NCBI GenBank assembly: GCA_963920765.1
Contig: OY987248.1
Coordinates: 18,758,539-18,822,538 of the forward strand
DNA length: 64,000 nt
Source: Ulota crispa
Taxonomy: Eukaryota > Streptophyta > Bryopsida > Orthotrichales > Orthotrichaceae
Direction: 5' to 3'
Under the pieces are notes generated by a model. It was not told where the DNA came from and ran no database searches. It worked only from the letters and a program-made list of their open reading frames with translations. The position numbers were made by a program, and so were the translations under genes. Each line of letters starts with the position of its first letter. Within the stretch, counting starts at the first letter, position 1. Positions 34,596 through 46,840 of the stretch are shown here, in pieces.

Positions 34596-34716
34596 GAACC
34601 CCATATTCGATCAATGTGGAGTTCCATGTTATATATGGAGTGTATCTAGATCAATACAATGTCCAGATACACTCCGCATATAACATGCAACTCCATGTTG
34701 TTTGAATATGGGGTTA
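34596..34716. mobile_element. Short hairpin element
   Basis: The arms run from AACCCCATATTCGATCAATG to its complement and pair through GGAGTGTATCT, with a very small loop. Looks like a foldback miniature element; no second copy in the window. Confidence 0.6.
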
Positions 34717-35316
34717 CAGAGTACTTCCCTCGCTTTTTAGCACAAGTGATAAAATGGAAGAAGTTAGGGTTTCGATCACCAGCTGGTTGCGTACCTTGGC
34801 TACATCCAAGAAAGTTTGAATGATCCACAGCTACAGAACTAAGTCGACCTAGCCAAGGGCGATCGATCACCACCACGTCGGCACAAGAACGGAGGACGCT
34901 CTCAATTCTTTAAAACACAACAGCAGGCAACACACTTCACAAGCAATGCCATCTGTACAAAAAACCAGGCAGGGGAAACAATCGTCCTATATCATCATGA
35001 ATCATGGTTTCTTTGTCTAAATCACAAGCACGTTCATCATGTCAGACGCAATCCTACGCGCGTTCAAGAAACAACACATACACTAGCAAATCTTGTAGTT
35101 CGAAGTGTCTTGTATTCAGCTCGGACTTGTCTTTCATTCTAAAAAATGATTTGAAAGTGCTTGGACCGGTCAACTTATTCCGCTGTGGACGTTCCTGACG
35201 AAAGGTTATCCATATTGCAATGTGAGCTAGCTAGCTACACTGAAATTGACTGAATATTGCGTTTAGGTTGCCCCAGACTAATTTCTTGACAATTTACACT
35301 ATATAAATAATTATTT
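34717..35316. other. Intergenic sequence
   Basis: No gene or repeat recognised. Confidence 0.4.
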
Positions 35317-35534
35317 ATTGCTGCTACATTAACTTTCATTAATAATTACTGCAATAAACTAATTTTAATGAGCATACCAACAACAATGACGTTGTTGAAA
35401 AACAAATTAGTTGCTTTTACGTTGTATTGCTGCTACATTAACTTTCATTAATAATTACTGCAATAAACTAATTTTAATGAGCATACCAACAACAATGACG
35501 TTGTTGAAAAACAAATTAGTTGCTTTTACGTTGT
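35317..35534. repeat. 109-bp tandem duplication
   Basis: Two identical or nearly identical 109-bp units, each starting ATTGCTGCTACATTAACTTT and containing a short palindrome AACAATGACGTTGTT. Their identity suggests a recent event or an assembly duplication. Confidence 0.88.
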
Positions 35535-36317
35535 AAATCATGTGAAATTCTAGAATTTAAAAAATTGCATGTGCCTTCAAGTGGTCAAACAATGAGTCAT
35601 GAGGTAACTTTCCAAGATAAGGCAACCTAAATGCAATATTCAGTGTACATAGCAAAGACTTGGACAAGCTTGGAAAAGCAATATTGGACAATTCCATTGT
35701 GAAGTGGTAAAGAAGCATTATGCTTGATATTGCAACAGTAGCAGTTGGATGCGCAAGCACAAGCTTATCTGCATCTTCCTTACGTAGCAGCCTGGCTATG
35801 GCGTTGAGGGGGGCTTGCCCAAAGTGCAATTTGTGCGTGCAAAGGGTGAGCAAGCATGGACGCATCACGCATGGTGAATTGGTGATGGAAGTCATGAATG
35901 TGCCACCCACTGCGTTAATGATGAAGCGACACATGTCTTCTCCGAAATTGTTGTGATTTCTATTTAGATTTTGGGAGTTGGTAAATGGGAATTGATGTCT
36001 GTACAACACTAGGCTTTAGACTATTTTCCAACACCTACTATATACGTTCAATCTATATATATATAAAAGAATCCCATTTTGGATGGAAAGGTGAGAGTTT
36101 GAGGGTTGCACTTATGAGTTGCATTCCGTGTATATAGGAGTAAACAATAATTTAACAAGTTGCACCTTTTACATTCTCTTTAGCCAATAAAAGTGAGTAA
36201 CTCCATGATTCATGTGGTAGTAAACAATAAAGTATAATGGATCACGGGAAGTTACACCACAACACTTTCTCTCAACCAATTGGCCCCCACGGGGCCACTT
36301 GGGCCTTTAGGGGCTAA
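35535..36317. other. Intergenic sequence with an unassigned frame
   Basis: A 150-codon frame on the minus strand (35557-36009) is the longest here. It has mixed hydrophobic composition but no motif I know. Function not assigned. Confidence 0.35.
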
Positions 36318-36825
36318 AAAATCTCATTCTACTTTTAAGGCCAATTCTTGATTATTTTCACCAATCAGATATTTCATGGCATTTCCCAAATTTCTTGCAA
36401 AACCAATTGGGGTAGCAAATAAAGTGGGATTTTTGACCCTTTCTGTCCACTTAGCTACACCTTGTGATTGCTATTTCCATCCATTTTGTGTGAAACTATT
36501 TTTATTGGAAAGTGGACAATCCTGCTTTCTAGAAATATAAGGTTCTTCTCAAGTAAAGCTTGTATGAAGCAGTAAGATCCAAAACCACACCAATCATGAA
36601 AATTAGATATTTTTCACCTACAACTCACTCAATCATTATAATATTTCACCTCTAGCAGTTGAGCTAGTTGAAATCTTGATGTTCATCAATAAGCAAGGTG
36701 TTCTTCCCATTTGTACGGTTGGATTATTAAAACTGGGTCCATATCTGATTCAACGACACATTTGAGTTTATTGCCCCCATTTCTAATAAATTTTGTGAAA
36801 ATGTGTATGGTCTTTAAAGGGTTAA
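36318..36825 (-). mobile_element. TTAA-type element (C family), truncated copy
   Basis: Ends GGTCTTTAAAGGGTTAA and is homologous, in reverse, to the left half of 45921-46832 (blocks CAACCACAAGGTGTAGCTAA and GAAGAGCCTTATATTTCTA in that orientation). The distal end is missing or replaced. Confidence 0.65.
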
Positions 36826-37171
36826 GGCTCTTGAGATACTTGTATAACGTTTGGCTTGCCTTGTCATTACTCCACTTGCATCAAGCACTTGAATACCTTG
36901 ATTATTGTAGTTTATAGCAAGGTCAAAAAATGAAGTCCATTACCTCAAACAGGCATGTGAAATCATGTGAGGACCATTTTGGTCTTTTGGGGGCGTTCAG
37001 GGATTAATAGGTCTAAACATTTGGTCAAGGCTATCATTGCCGGCAAGATTTGCATAAATATTTTGGTAATTGCTCAACAATTTCTAGCAAATCCTCAACA
37101 AAGTTACCACTGCAATTTCTTCCCCATAATTTTCTATTGGTGGGTGATTAGACACTAAGTTTAGCCCTTGA

Positions 37172-37371
37172 CATAACATTGTTAACCAGCCCCCCCGGTG
37201 AGGGATAATGCTCCCTAGATACCTAGAGGGGCTTTAGTTATAATTCAGCCAATTTCATTGGCTGGGCTGATCAGCCCAGCCAATTTCAAATTGGCTGAAT
37301 TATAACTAAAGCCCCTCTAGGTATCTAGGGAGCATTATCCCTCACCGGGGGGGCTGGTTAACAATGTTATG
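37172..37371. mobile_element. Near-perfect hairpin element (X family, copy 2)
   Basis: 200 bp; termini CATAACATTGTTAACCAGC and complement. Nearly perfect palindrome around CTGATCAG. Flanked by GA on both sides. The right arm of the surrounding foldback shows the unoccupied site with a single GA, so the 2-bp duplication is directly supported. Confidence 0.88.
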
Positions 37372-37531
37372 GAGCGCCTAGAGTTGAAACAAAAAAAGGT
37401 GTGACTTGTGTGCAATCAAAGTGCCTCTATGGATTGAAAAATACAATCCATAAGATCGGACCATATGAATTGTTAGTGGTGCCTCCATCATGCTAGGCTC
37501 GATTGGAAGTGGTTTCACCGAATGTGCAATG

Positions 37532-37805
37532 TACAGGGCAATGCCCGAAGAGGGGATTGCAAGAAAAAAAGTGCTAACGAGGAGGCGAAGCCTGACAAGG
37601 AGGCGCTTTTTTTCTCGCAATCCTTGACAACAAAGGCATTGCCCTACGTAAATCACAAGCAAAAAGGATGAGAAATCGAGGATGAGAATTGAAACCGGAT
37701 GAGATAACCGTAATGCTCAATTATGCACAACAACCCACAAAATTGGGCATTACGCTACAGAACCCACCCTGCAAATGAACGATAGGAATTCTGGGAGTGG
37801 TTTAC
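37532..37805 (+). mobile_element. Dispersed element (H family, copy 2)
   Basis: Homologue of 10771-11054. It splits the foldback left arm between GTGCAATG and AGATTATAATGG, which are contiguous in the right arm. Confidence 0.8.
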
Positions 37806-38171
37806 GAGATTATAATGGTCAAAATTGAGTTAACCCAACTTTTTGAGAGACATTATAATGTCTTTTGGGGGCTCAGGGGTTAACCCGTGAGTGCTCGGGC
37901 GACAATATATTGTATCTCAAAAAGTTGGGTCAACTCAACTTTGACCATTATAATCTCATTGCACATTTGGTGAAACCACTTCCAATTGGACCCAGCATGA
38001 TGGACACTCTTTCCACTGACAATTTATATGATCAGATCTTGTGAATTGTATTTTTCAGCCACAATTTATATGATCAGATCTTGTGGATCGTATTTTTCAA
38101 TCCACAGGGGCACTTTGATTGCACACAAGCCAGGCTTCTTTTGTTTCGAACTCTGGGCGCTCAGGGGTTAA

Positions 38172-38403
38172 TGGCGATAATTCGCCTGCAAAAGAGTTGG
38201 ATGTTTTTGAGGTGAAATAACAACAGTGAGTGAGCTCAAGGGCAGCGTGGGCATTGCGAATCGGAAGGAATTCGAGGGGCATCCCTTGAAGCAAGCAAGT
38301 CCTTGAATGAATGATTGACACTCCGCGGAGCTGCCGCAAAACTCCTGTTGTACTCACAGCAGCCTGCATGCATGCAACAGCACGACTTCAAGTGCACTTC
38401 GTC
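38172..38403 (+). promoter_or_regulatory. 5' flank of the ASCC1-like gene
   Basis: The 230 bp between the foldback element and the first ATG. Should contain leader and core promoter; no clear TATA box. Confidence 0.4.
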
Positions 38404-41400
38404 ATGACCGTTCTGCCGATTTCTTCACGACATCTGCTGCGCACCAATTCCTCCTTCCTCCTCTCCAGGTACCATCCCTCTTAGGCCAGTTTAGAGCCCT
38501 TTTGCAGGCGCAGTTTGGAAGTGATCATGGCTCCGCTACGTCGTTATTTGATGATATCAGTGCGAATCCTTGCGTTGATTATTCGATCAACGGCGTGATT
38601 GCAATACTCGGATAAAACACGAGGTTGAGATGGTGAATTAGGGTTTTGGTTTTAGGGTTTGGGAAGGTCCTACACGCACTTCACTTTTCAGTTTGGGAGG
38701 ATTTTGTGATTCATGTGCGTTGACTGAGTTTTGGTGAACATTTGGTGCAGGCTTGGAGAAAAAGCTCAGGGCGTTGTCACAGAGAAACTCTTCGTCAGCT
38801 CTTACTGGGCAGTAGTCACTCCGCAGCATTCCAAGGTATTTTTATTTTTCCACAGTTTCTATTACCAAGTTTTACAAGCTGAATGACAGAGGGTTCAAAC
38901 TCACCAAAGAATGTGTGATTATAGTACTGTATGCAAAAGTTATGAAGGATCAAAGTTGTGACTTTAAATTGACACCTGGACAAATGTTTAACCCCTAAAG
39001 GACTAAGCTGGATTTTTTTTTTTTTAGCAATATAGCAATTTTGGGCAGGTACATATGATTGGAGAATTCCATATTTTAGGCTGAAATTTTTAATAAAAGT
39101 GGGGACAAGGAATTTCTTTCATATGCACTAGATTTCATGACATTTGGAATTATGAGTAAAATGTTGTGGCCTAATATGTTACTTTTTTCACCCAGCAGGC
39201 AGTCCGGGCAGCTTCAAAAAATCATTTTTTTAGAAACAAACATTTGAAATTGGTTTAGGAGACTTGTGTGTATGTGGAAAGCATTAATTCATTCCATTTT
39301 GATCAATGAGATGAAAGTTACGAGGAGTTTTTATTTGTGGGCAGTTATGGATTCTCCACTCTAAAATAAGCTTTGAAGTCCTTTAGTTTACTCAATTTTT
39401 AATATATTGGAAAGAACATAAAACCAAAGGATGTTATTTATTAATGACAACATTACGATCATTGGGATTGGCATTTTTCATTTTCATGGTTAAATTCTTA
39501 ACAATTTAGTGTTTTGAATCATTCTCTACTTCTAATTACTTACTATTTTTTACGTATGTGTTTTACAATTCCAAACAATGAGACTTTTTTGACAAGCACC
39601 CTACTTAGGTGGAATAAGAAATGTAGAGAAGCACCACCCAAAAAACCTTTTTTCCTTAGGAATTTCACCTTCCGAAGGGGTAGCTTTTTTCATAGGACCC
39701 AAATATTCAAACCTTTTCTATCTTCCAATCCACGTAGTGAGAAATTCTGAAATTTTTTCCACATCTTCTTAAACAGTTCTACTATAAGATCCTATGGTTA
39801 CCTATGCATGAAAATGTTTTAAAATTCAAATTTGGTTGATGCTCTAAAAATGGCAGTTTTGGAGAGTTTTTGGTGAAAATGCAGCTTGGTCCTTTAGGGG
39901 TTAAGTATGCTTCATCCTCCTAATCAATATGTACCCAAAGTTCTTAGCATGCTAATTAATTAATGTCCCTACGTTATATATTTTTTCATTTATAGACCAC
40001 AACGTCAATGCGTGTTTCCTGTTTTGTCATCTTTGTTATCCTCTGTGACTCACGTTGTGAAGGGAGGGGGCTGTGCAGACATTTCTTACTTTCTTGAGAG
40101 AGGGGGAGTGCAAACGGGTTCGAAAGTTCAGTGTCACCACTATGGCTGCATCGGTATCTCCGGAGGAGGCTGAACATCCTCATGTTACTGAAAGTGAACC
40201 GCCTCAAGGTACTTGGTTTTTAGTATGGTTTTCGTATAATGAACTTTCTGTGTGGAGGTTTAATTCGCTTTTTATATGTACTTTTGCAATAATGATTTGC
40301 TTCAGTAACGATGCGGACCTTATGTTTTCAAAGCAGTCTTGAGTAGGTCATATGAGGACTTTCTTTAGCCTAGTATAATTTAGTTTTGGACCAATGTATG
40401 CAACGTTCTTCATTTATTCTGGTGATACGTATATGTATGTATATGGCCCCATCTGGAGTTTGTTTTGCACAGCATGATCAGTTAAATTGGTCATTTTCAA
40501 ATCATGAGTCCTTGGTCCCGTAGAGGTCAAGTGGAAGCGCTGAGGTGTAGGCTTGACTTTGTTTGCGTTCAATTGAGCAGATTTGAAAACCAGGGATTCA
40601 AAATATCTTCCTTGGAGGCGGAGGGGTCATCCAGAAAATGCTGCCAGATTATCAACCTCAATTTTTGTAAATGTTTCTCTACCATGTCATACTTTTTCTG
40701 ACTTCGGGTTTTAGTGCACGTTACTGCGCTTCCCTGAATATCTTCTCAATATTGAACTCGTGGCTCACTTGATGATCTTGGACCCCACAGTGTATGGAAT
40801 TAAGAAGAGCAGTTTGTCACTTTGTAAGTATCACTGGTTTTCAAAATAATTACTTTGTAGTTGTTTTGTAGAGTTTTATACTGCAGCACTTGCCGTCCAC
40901 GTATTATTTTGTATGATTGGCATTCCACGATGCTGCTCTGGAATTGTCAGCTCCTGTGTCCGTAGAAAATGCTAAACGGATGCATTGAAACACAACTTTG
41001 TGTAGGTGGATCCTCCTTTTCTCGGATTCCTGGTTGGGAAAGGGTACAATGCCACTACTTTCTATGTGTATCGTTCTCTGGTTTATTTCTATCATTTTAA
41101 GTAATCTAGTCGGTATCTTATTCAAAGACTGATGAAGCCTTCACTTGGCATTCCTTATCACTTACCTTATCAAATCTTCTCGCTAGTAAGGGTGTTTCTT
41201 ACAAAATGATGTGTCTGGCTTGCAGAGGAACTACAAGACAGAAGATAGAAAAAGATACGGGTGTGACTTTGCTCATTCCGTTGTCCAAAGAGGCCGAAGC
41301 CGGCAAACATGTTGGTAATGGCTCCCTCATACTTTGGATCTGTTCATGTCGTAAAGCAATGTTAATCTAACAGACCATGAGATCAATATTAAGATAATGT

Positions 41401-44309
41401 TGAATTGATGGCAAGTTGATGTCGACATGATGTTAACTCAATAATTGCCAACTTAAAACAATTCAGTGTAATATCAAGTTTTACATCACAATTCCATTAA
41501 GCGAACACCGTGTGTAATTTACTACTCCATAGTAATTAAGTTGAGGATTATATGAGTTGAATGCTTATTGATTTAACATTAAATGAAGTGTCGATCATTA
41601 ATGGGAGGGGGAGGGGTAGGTGTGGTGCGTCTTCTGAAATGTCGCTTGGCATGGGAGAAAATCGGGATAAAAAACGCAGCATGTGGGACACAGTCTGAAC
41701 GGGTCATATTGTGTACAGTAATTCAAGGGGAATGTCAACAGGCTTTGGACAAAGCAACGCAGCAGGTGCAGGAGGTTATCGATGAGGTTAGTAGCTCCAT
41801 ATTTCCCAAACAGAGATGTCCTCAGTTCTAATCACCTCGAAGCGGTAAAATATGGTGAATTAGTGCATCTGGAACCACTACTATCCATAATGCAGGCACT
41901 CCATTTTTAATATCAAAGAAATTACTGTGAAATAATTGGTGTATTTTCAGGCCATCAAAAGCCCAATGCTTCCGTATTCGCACTTCGTTTCCATTCCATT
42001 GGCGCTGCACTCGAAGCTGCTGGAGTCAGTTACAGATTTCCAGAGGTCTGTGTTGGAATCTGGCGCTTCAGCAAGTGATGGTAAGGCCAACCACTCTCTT
42101 ATAAATACGGCTTTGCTTTACGTCAGATGTGAAGTGCTGCGGCTCCGAACCCAGGTCCTCTTCTCAAATGGCTGCTTTCCACCTGTAGATTTTAAGGTTT
42201 CGTTTAGGTGATGTTCCAGCTATTTAAGTTGTTTATAATTGGTCGTCGTTATATACTGGAGGGGGGGTGTCGGTGGGGGAAGGGACGATGTTTGTAACAT
42301 TAGGGAATACGGATTTGTTGTACAGACCCTGACTTGAAGGACAAAGGTATTGACAAGTCCATATTTGTTAAGCCTGCCACATTTCATTTGACGCTCCTCA
42401 TGTTAAAACTGTGGAACAAAGATCGGGTGCAAGCTGCTGCAGATTGCTTGCAGGTACGATATATTTCCCAAGTTGCTTTTACGTTCAAGTAGCCTTTGAT
42501 TACTTGGCAGCTCAGTGATGACCACAAAAACTTATCCTGGTTCTGTGTTCCAGTAATTGAAAGGGCATCATCTGTCTTGTTGCATGTTTTTGGCTCTTGG
42601 TGTAAATGTTTGGAGCATTTTTTATACTACGGCTGTGTCCAATGTTCCAAAGTTTGCGAGCATTGTGAAGTTTTACCTGCATTTTTCTCGTTATTACATT
42701 TTCTACATTTTTGATGGTGGATATTTTGTGCAGAGAGTACTGCCCCGAGTTCATGAGATTCTGGAAGGTTCTCCGCTGACTATCAAACTGACAGGCGTGG
42801 TATCATGCTGAACTCATGTCTAACATTCTTCATGCTTTTTTGTAATAAGAATTTGTGAGGTTGATGAAGTCAAAGCACCATGCGAATAATAGAAACTTAG
42901 ATTCAACTGTTTCTAGAATATTTTTTCAATCTAGACCATCAACAGGCCTTGTTCTCGTTTGTTTTCTTTTTATTGGTAATTTTATTGAGTTCTATGGCCA
43001 TTTTCAAGGGTCACATATTTTATTTCTGATCTGTTTTGGACGTGTTACGGAGCGTCTTATGTGTATCAGTCATTTTCATGCTTCCGAATTTTTTTTCAAT
43101 CAATGGTTTAGAGTTTATTAGCTCTATGGATGAATTGACGGCTGCCCAAAATTTGACCTTTATTGTTTCCAGATAATGATTTGGTTTTTAATTACTGAAA
43201 ATGTCTTGTCGAGCTCAAAAGTACTTTTGCAGTTTGTTATTCCTGCTTTTTCCGAATATTCTTCAAGATTCACTATAGTAGAATACCACGTTTATAACGT
43301 CGAGTTGATATTTGTGTGGAAACAACAGGATTGCATGAATGGAAACCCTGCAAAAGCTCATGTGCTTTATGCGGATGTGGAACCTGATGACCAGGCAGGA
43401 CGCCTCATTAAAGCAAGCCGTATCCACCAAATTGAGCTAATTGGTTGTTTTCATTGGTTTTGATTACTAGTGCACGGTTCTTGCTTGGAATCAGTAGGGG
43501 CTAGAAAAGTATCTTAACGTGTACCAGAGGTGATTACTGAGGTTTTTTCCGAAGCAGGTCTTGTGATGGATAAAGACCAGACGCAGAGTTTGAAGGTAAG
43601 CACATCTTTGAATCCCAAATTTGGCCTCATGTGTTTTTCTTGAGCAGTTTTGAGTGGTGCATATGAAACTTTGCTTTTGTCCGATTTTATGGATTCATCG
43701 ATCAACACGTGCATCTTCACTGATTCTGATGATGATGTGAACATTGGCCCTATCTGAATGATCGTCTGTCACAGTCCGTTATTTCAAGTCCACAAACCTT
43801 AGTTTTTTTTTTTATTATTTTAGGATTTATTACCTGTCCCATACCTTTTCGCATATCTCGTGTTTGCATGGACATGGGATGATCTCATTCTCATGGTGGT
43901 TGCTCTTGCAGCTGCACGCAACTCTGATGAATACAAGCCAACGATCAAAAGCGTGCGTGCACTTTCTTACCTGCTGGACGAATGATGTCATGTCATGAAT
44001 GCAAATGGTATCATGAAATGTTACAAGACCTTGTTTGATTTTCTGGTTCTGGTAAGTTTGAGAAACTGATCTTTTGAGCGCAACTTGGTTTGTGGTTTGT
44101 GCAGAGGGTTTGGGAAACGCTATCATAAAAGAATCCCATTTGATGCAACGGAGATCATGGCCAAGTATGGGCAGTTCGAATGGGGGCAGTATCATGTTGC
44201 CGAAGCGCACCTATCCGAACGCTTTCGTTATGATGAAAACGGGTACTATCACTGCTGCAGTTCCATTCCATTCCCTCAAGTTTCAGGAGATGTGCCGATT
44301 CCTCACTAA
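38404..44309 (+). CDS. ASCC1-like protein: KH domain plus LigT/2H phosphoesterase domain
   Basis: Fourteen exons: 38404-38468, 38751-38835, 40079-40208, 40581-40666, 41006-41043, 41226-41314, 41719-41786, 41951-42080, 42326-42453, 42734-42799, 43329-43419, 43528-43595, 43912-43952, 44105-44309. All introns are GT-AG and all phases agree, giving 429 aa without a stop. Residues about 123-187 are a KH RNA-binding domain with GKGG (133-136) as its GxxG loop. Residues about 190-429 are a 2H phosphoesterase domain with both HxT motifs, HLT (251-253) and HAT (350-352). This is the architecture of ASCC1 and the plant 'eukaryotic LigT' proteins, linked to RNA processing and repair. The first two exons encode MTVLPISSRHLLRTNSSFLLSR, an Arg/Ser-rich, acid-free start resembling an organelle presequence. 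An internal ATG at 40142 is an alternative start without it. Confidence 0.88.
38988..39904. mobile_element. TTAA-flanked element (A family, copy 1) in intron 2 of the ASCC1-like gene
   Basis: TTAACCCCTAAAGGACTAAG at the left and GTCCTTTAGGGGTTAA at the right; TTAA at both ends as in piggyBac-type insertions. 917 bp, no transposase. Confidence 0.78.
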
Positions 44310-45920
44310 CTTGACCTTCTGGAGGAGCTGCCTCAGGACCCTTGGATCAAAGTACCTCGTATTTCGGTCACATATAACTCATCTTGAGCTACTAATCTCA
44401 GTTGATAGACATCAAAAGGAGAAACAGACTCGTCACTCACTTGGAACCTCATGACCGGTGAACATCAGACTTTTGTGTCGTTTTTATGGTTTCCATATGC
44501 TATGAAGAGAGAGCTCAGTGAGTTGTTGCAACTGCAAAAGGATGTTGTTGTCATGTTTGAAGAAAATGCACAGGTTGTGTAGGATTTGGTTTTTTGTTCT
44601 TATTTTAGAAAAGCATGCTTACTGCAGAATAGTTACTCTCTGGTGTAGTCTCAGGGTTTTTTTTATTCTTCCCTGCTTGAGACTAGGAAATCCTCTCCAC
44701 AAACTCACCAATGTTAAAAGCTGCGGGTTGTCTACAAATTGTAAATATTCAGTAGGCGTTGTCTTCCCACACTTTACCGCAGGCCTGTTCTAGAACGAGG
44801 TAACTCTGCACTTTCAATGGAGGGTAAGCATGTTGCTTACTCTTGTCACAAACAGAAACTCAATTGTTCAACTACTTGAAGGACTTCTTTCCAAATAGTG
44901 TGAGCATGAATTGACCAAAACCTTGGTTTTCACTATTTCTTAGAATGGAAAATAGGGTTGTCTGGTGTCATTGGTAGTGCTTTCAAAATTGCATTAGAAA
45001 TAGTGATGCATAGTTGGTTTTGGTTATCTCATAATCCTACCAGCTTGAATGGTCAGTCTTGAAGATGACTGAATCCTAATCAGCACAGAAGGTAATTTTA
45101 GAGCTTCTTCAGGGGTACGGTAAACAAGGCCCAAACTTCTGGAATGCCATATGTGGAGAATACAAGGTAAGAAGGGGGGTCATGTTGGCGTGGCATTTTC
45201 TTTGCCAAATCGTACGATTGACATCTTGTACTTCATGATTATTGGAAATTGTGATTCTATTGGGGTGCGATTTTGTCTTACCTGTTGTTTTGGGCAACTC
45301 TGGAGATGTGTGCAGAAAAGATTTGGACTCCATATGTGACCTAAGTAACCAATGCTCGGCACTTTTCAGTTTTCTGGTTATTGGCTTTAGTATACCACTG
45401 CGGTAGATGCATGAAATTGAGCTTTGCAAAATCATGGATAATTGTTGTAGCTTTGCAAAACCTTACAAAACCATGGACAATTGCTGTAATTATAAAGAAA
45501 TCAAGCTTTGCGGAAATGTGGAAGGCTTGCTTTGCCGCCTCCCAGAACCAACAATACTGGAAATTGTAATTGATTTCACTCTTCAACGCCAATGCGGAGA
45601 TTTTTTGTCTAATGGATGACAATTTGTAGGATGAAGAAAAGTTGCTTTTCATTTCATTGTTTTTAAGCGTTCACGGAAACAAGGTTAATCATGGAAGGCA
45701 AAAAAGTATCCTTAATAAACGGAGTTATATTTTTAAGCAACCAAAATTGTGAGAAGATTCACAAACACAATGTTATGTCCCATGTTGCTCTTCTTGTAAT
45801 TTTTATGAGAGCAACATGCAATTTTGACTCATGTAACTTTTGGAAAAATTATTAAAAATGCGTGGATAAGGTAGCCTCAATGTAATAGACAACCAAAGTG
45901 ACCAACTTGGCATTCAAGAG
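44310..45920. other. 3' flank and intergenic sequence
   Basis: Contains short local repeats (CATGGACAATTGCTGTAATT-like pairs near 45430-45500). No gene recognised. Confidence 0.4.
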
Positions 45921-46832
45921 TTAACCCTTTAAAGACCACACACATTTTCACAAAATCCATTAGAAATTGGGGTAGTAAACTTGGTTGTGTAGTTGAATCA
46001 AATATGGACCCAATTTCCATAATCCAACCGTACAAATGGGAACTACACCTTGTTTACTATAAAGTATCAAAATTTCAACTAGATCTACCGTTGGAGGTGA
46101 AATATTATAATGATTGAGTGAGTTATAGGTGGAAAATCTCTAGTTTTTGTGCTTGTGTGGCTTTGGATCTTACTTCTTCATACAAGCTTTGTTTGAGAAG
46201 AGCCTTATATTTCTAAAAAGCAGAGTTTCTCACCTTTGGAATGAGACTAGTTTCACACAAAATGGATAAAAATAGCAACCACAAGGTGTAGCTAAGTGGA
46301 CAAAAAGGGTCAAGAATCTTGCTTTATTTGCTACCCAAAAATAATTTTACAAGAAACTTGATAAATGCTATGGAAAATTCAATTAGTGAAAACAAGAAAG
46401 AATTGGCATTAAATGTAAGACAATTTTTTTAAGATGAAATGATAGCACCATTTCAATAGATCTTCAAATATAACAATTATACTACTATTGTATAGAGAAA
46501 CAATACAAGCATATTTCTTGAGCAATTTGAATTTTTTTAGGACCGCACAATTGAAATTTGACATTCTTCTTGGATGTTTGATGTATTGTGTTGTTGTTGT
46601 GATCCATCTTTGACCAAATATGGATACGTATTTTGAGGCCATGCCGTATAAACATCATTATTTATCAACTCACATGCTTGATTTCATTGTCTTTTATTTG
46701 GTTGGATGCAAAATTCTTGTGAGCACAAGCGTTCTTCAAGACCAGTTTCCAAATTGTTAAACAAATTTACTCTATAAGCCAAAGACCACTCTCCCAAACC
46801 AAAATATGGTTTGGTGGTCTCTAAAGGGTTAA
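45921..46832. mobile_element. TTAA-flanked element (C family)
   Basis: TTAACCCTTTAAAGACCACA at the left, GGTCTCTAAAGGGTTAA at the right. 912 bp. A truncated relative is at 36318-36825. Confidence 0.75.
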
Positions 46833-46840
46833 CCAACAAT

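Larger units (their letters stand above)
37161..38171. mobile_element. Foldback element with TTAA-like ends, carrying two nested insertions
   Basis: The left arm (37161-37171, 37372-37531, 37806-37850) and right arm (37915-38171) are inverted copies, from the outer TTAGCCCTTGAGCGCC against TTAACCCCTGAGCGCC to the inner AACTTTTTGAGA. Left-arm pairing is interrupted by the X element (37172-37371) and the H element (37532-37805), which the right arm lacks. No protein. Confidence 0.8.

Noticed and set aside
35557-36009. 150-codon minus-strand protein
   Set aside because: No recognisable motif, base composition like the surrounding AT-rich DNA, and a comparable plus-strand frame overlaps it.
36826-37007. 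Additional TTAA element ending at GGGCGTTCAGGGATTAA
   Set aside because: A plausible right end, but no matching left terminus could be placed.
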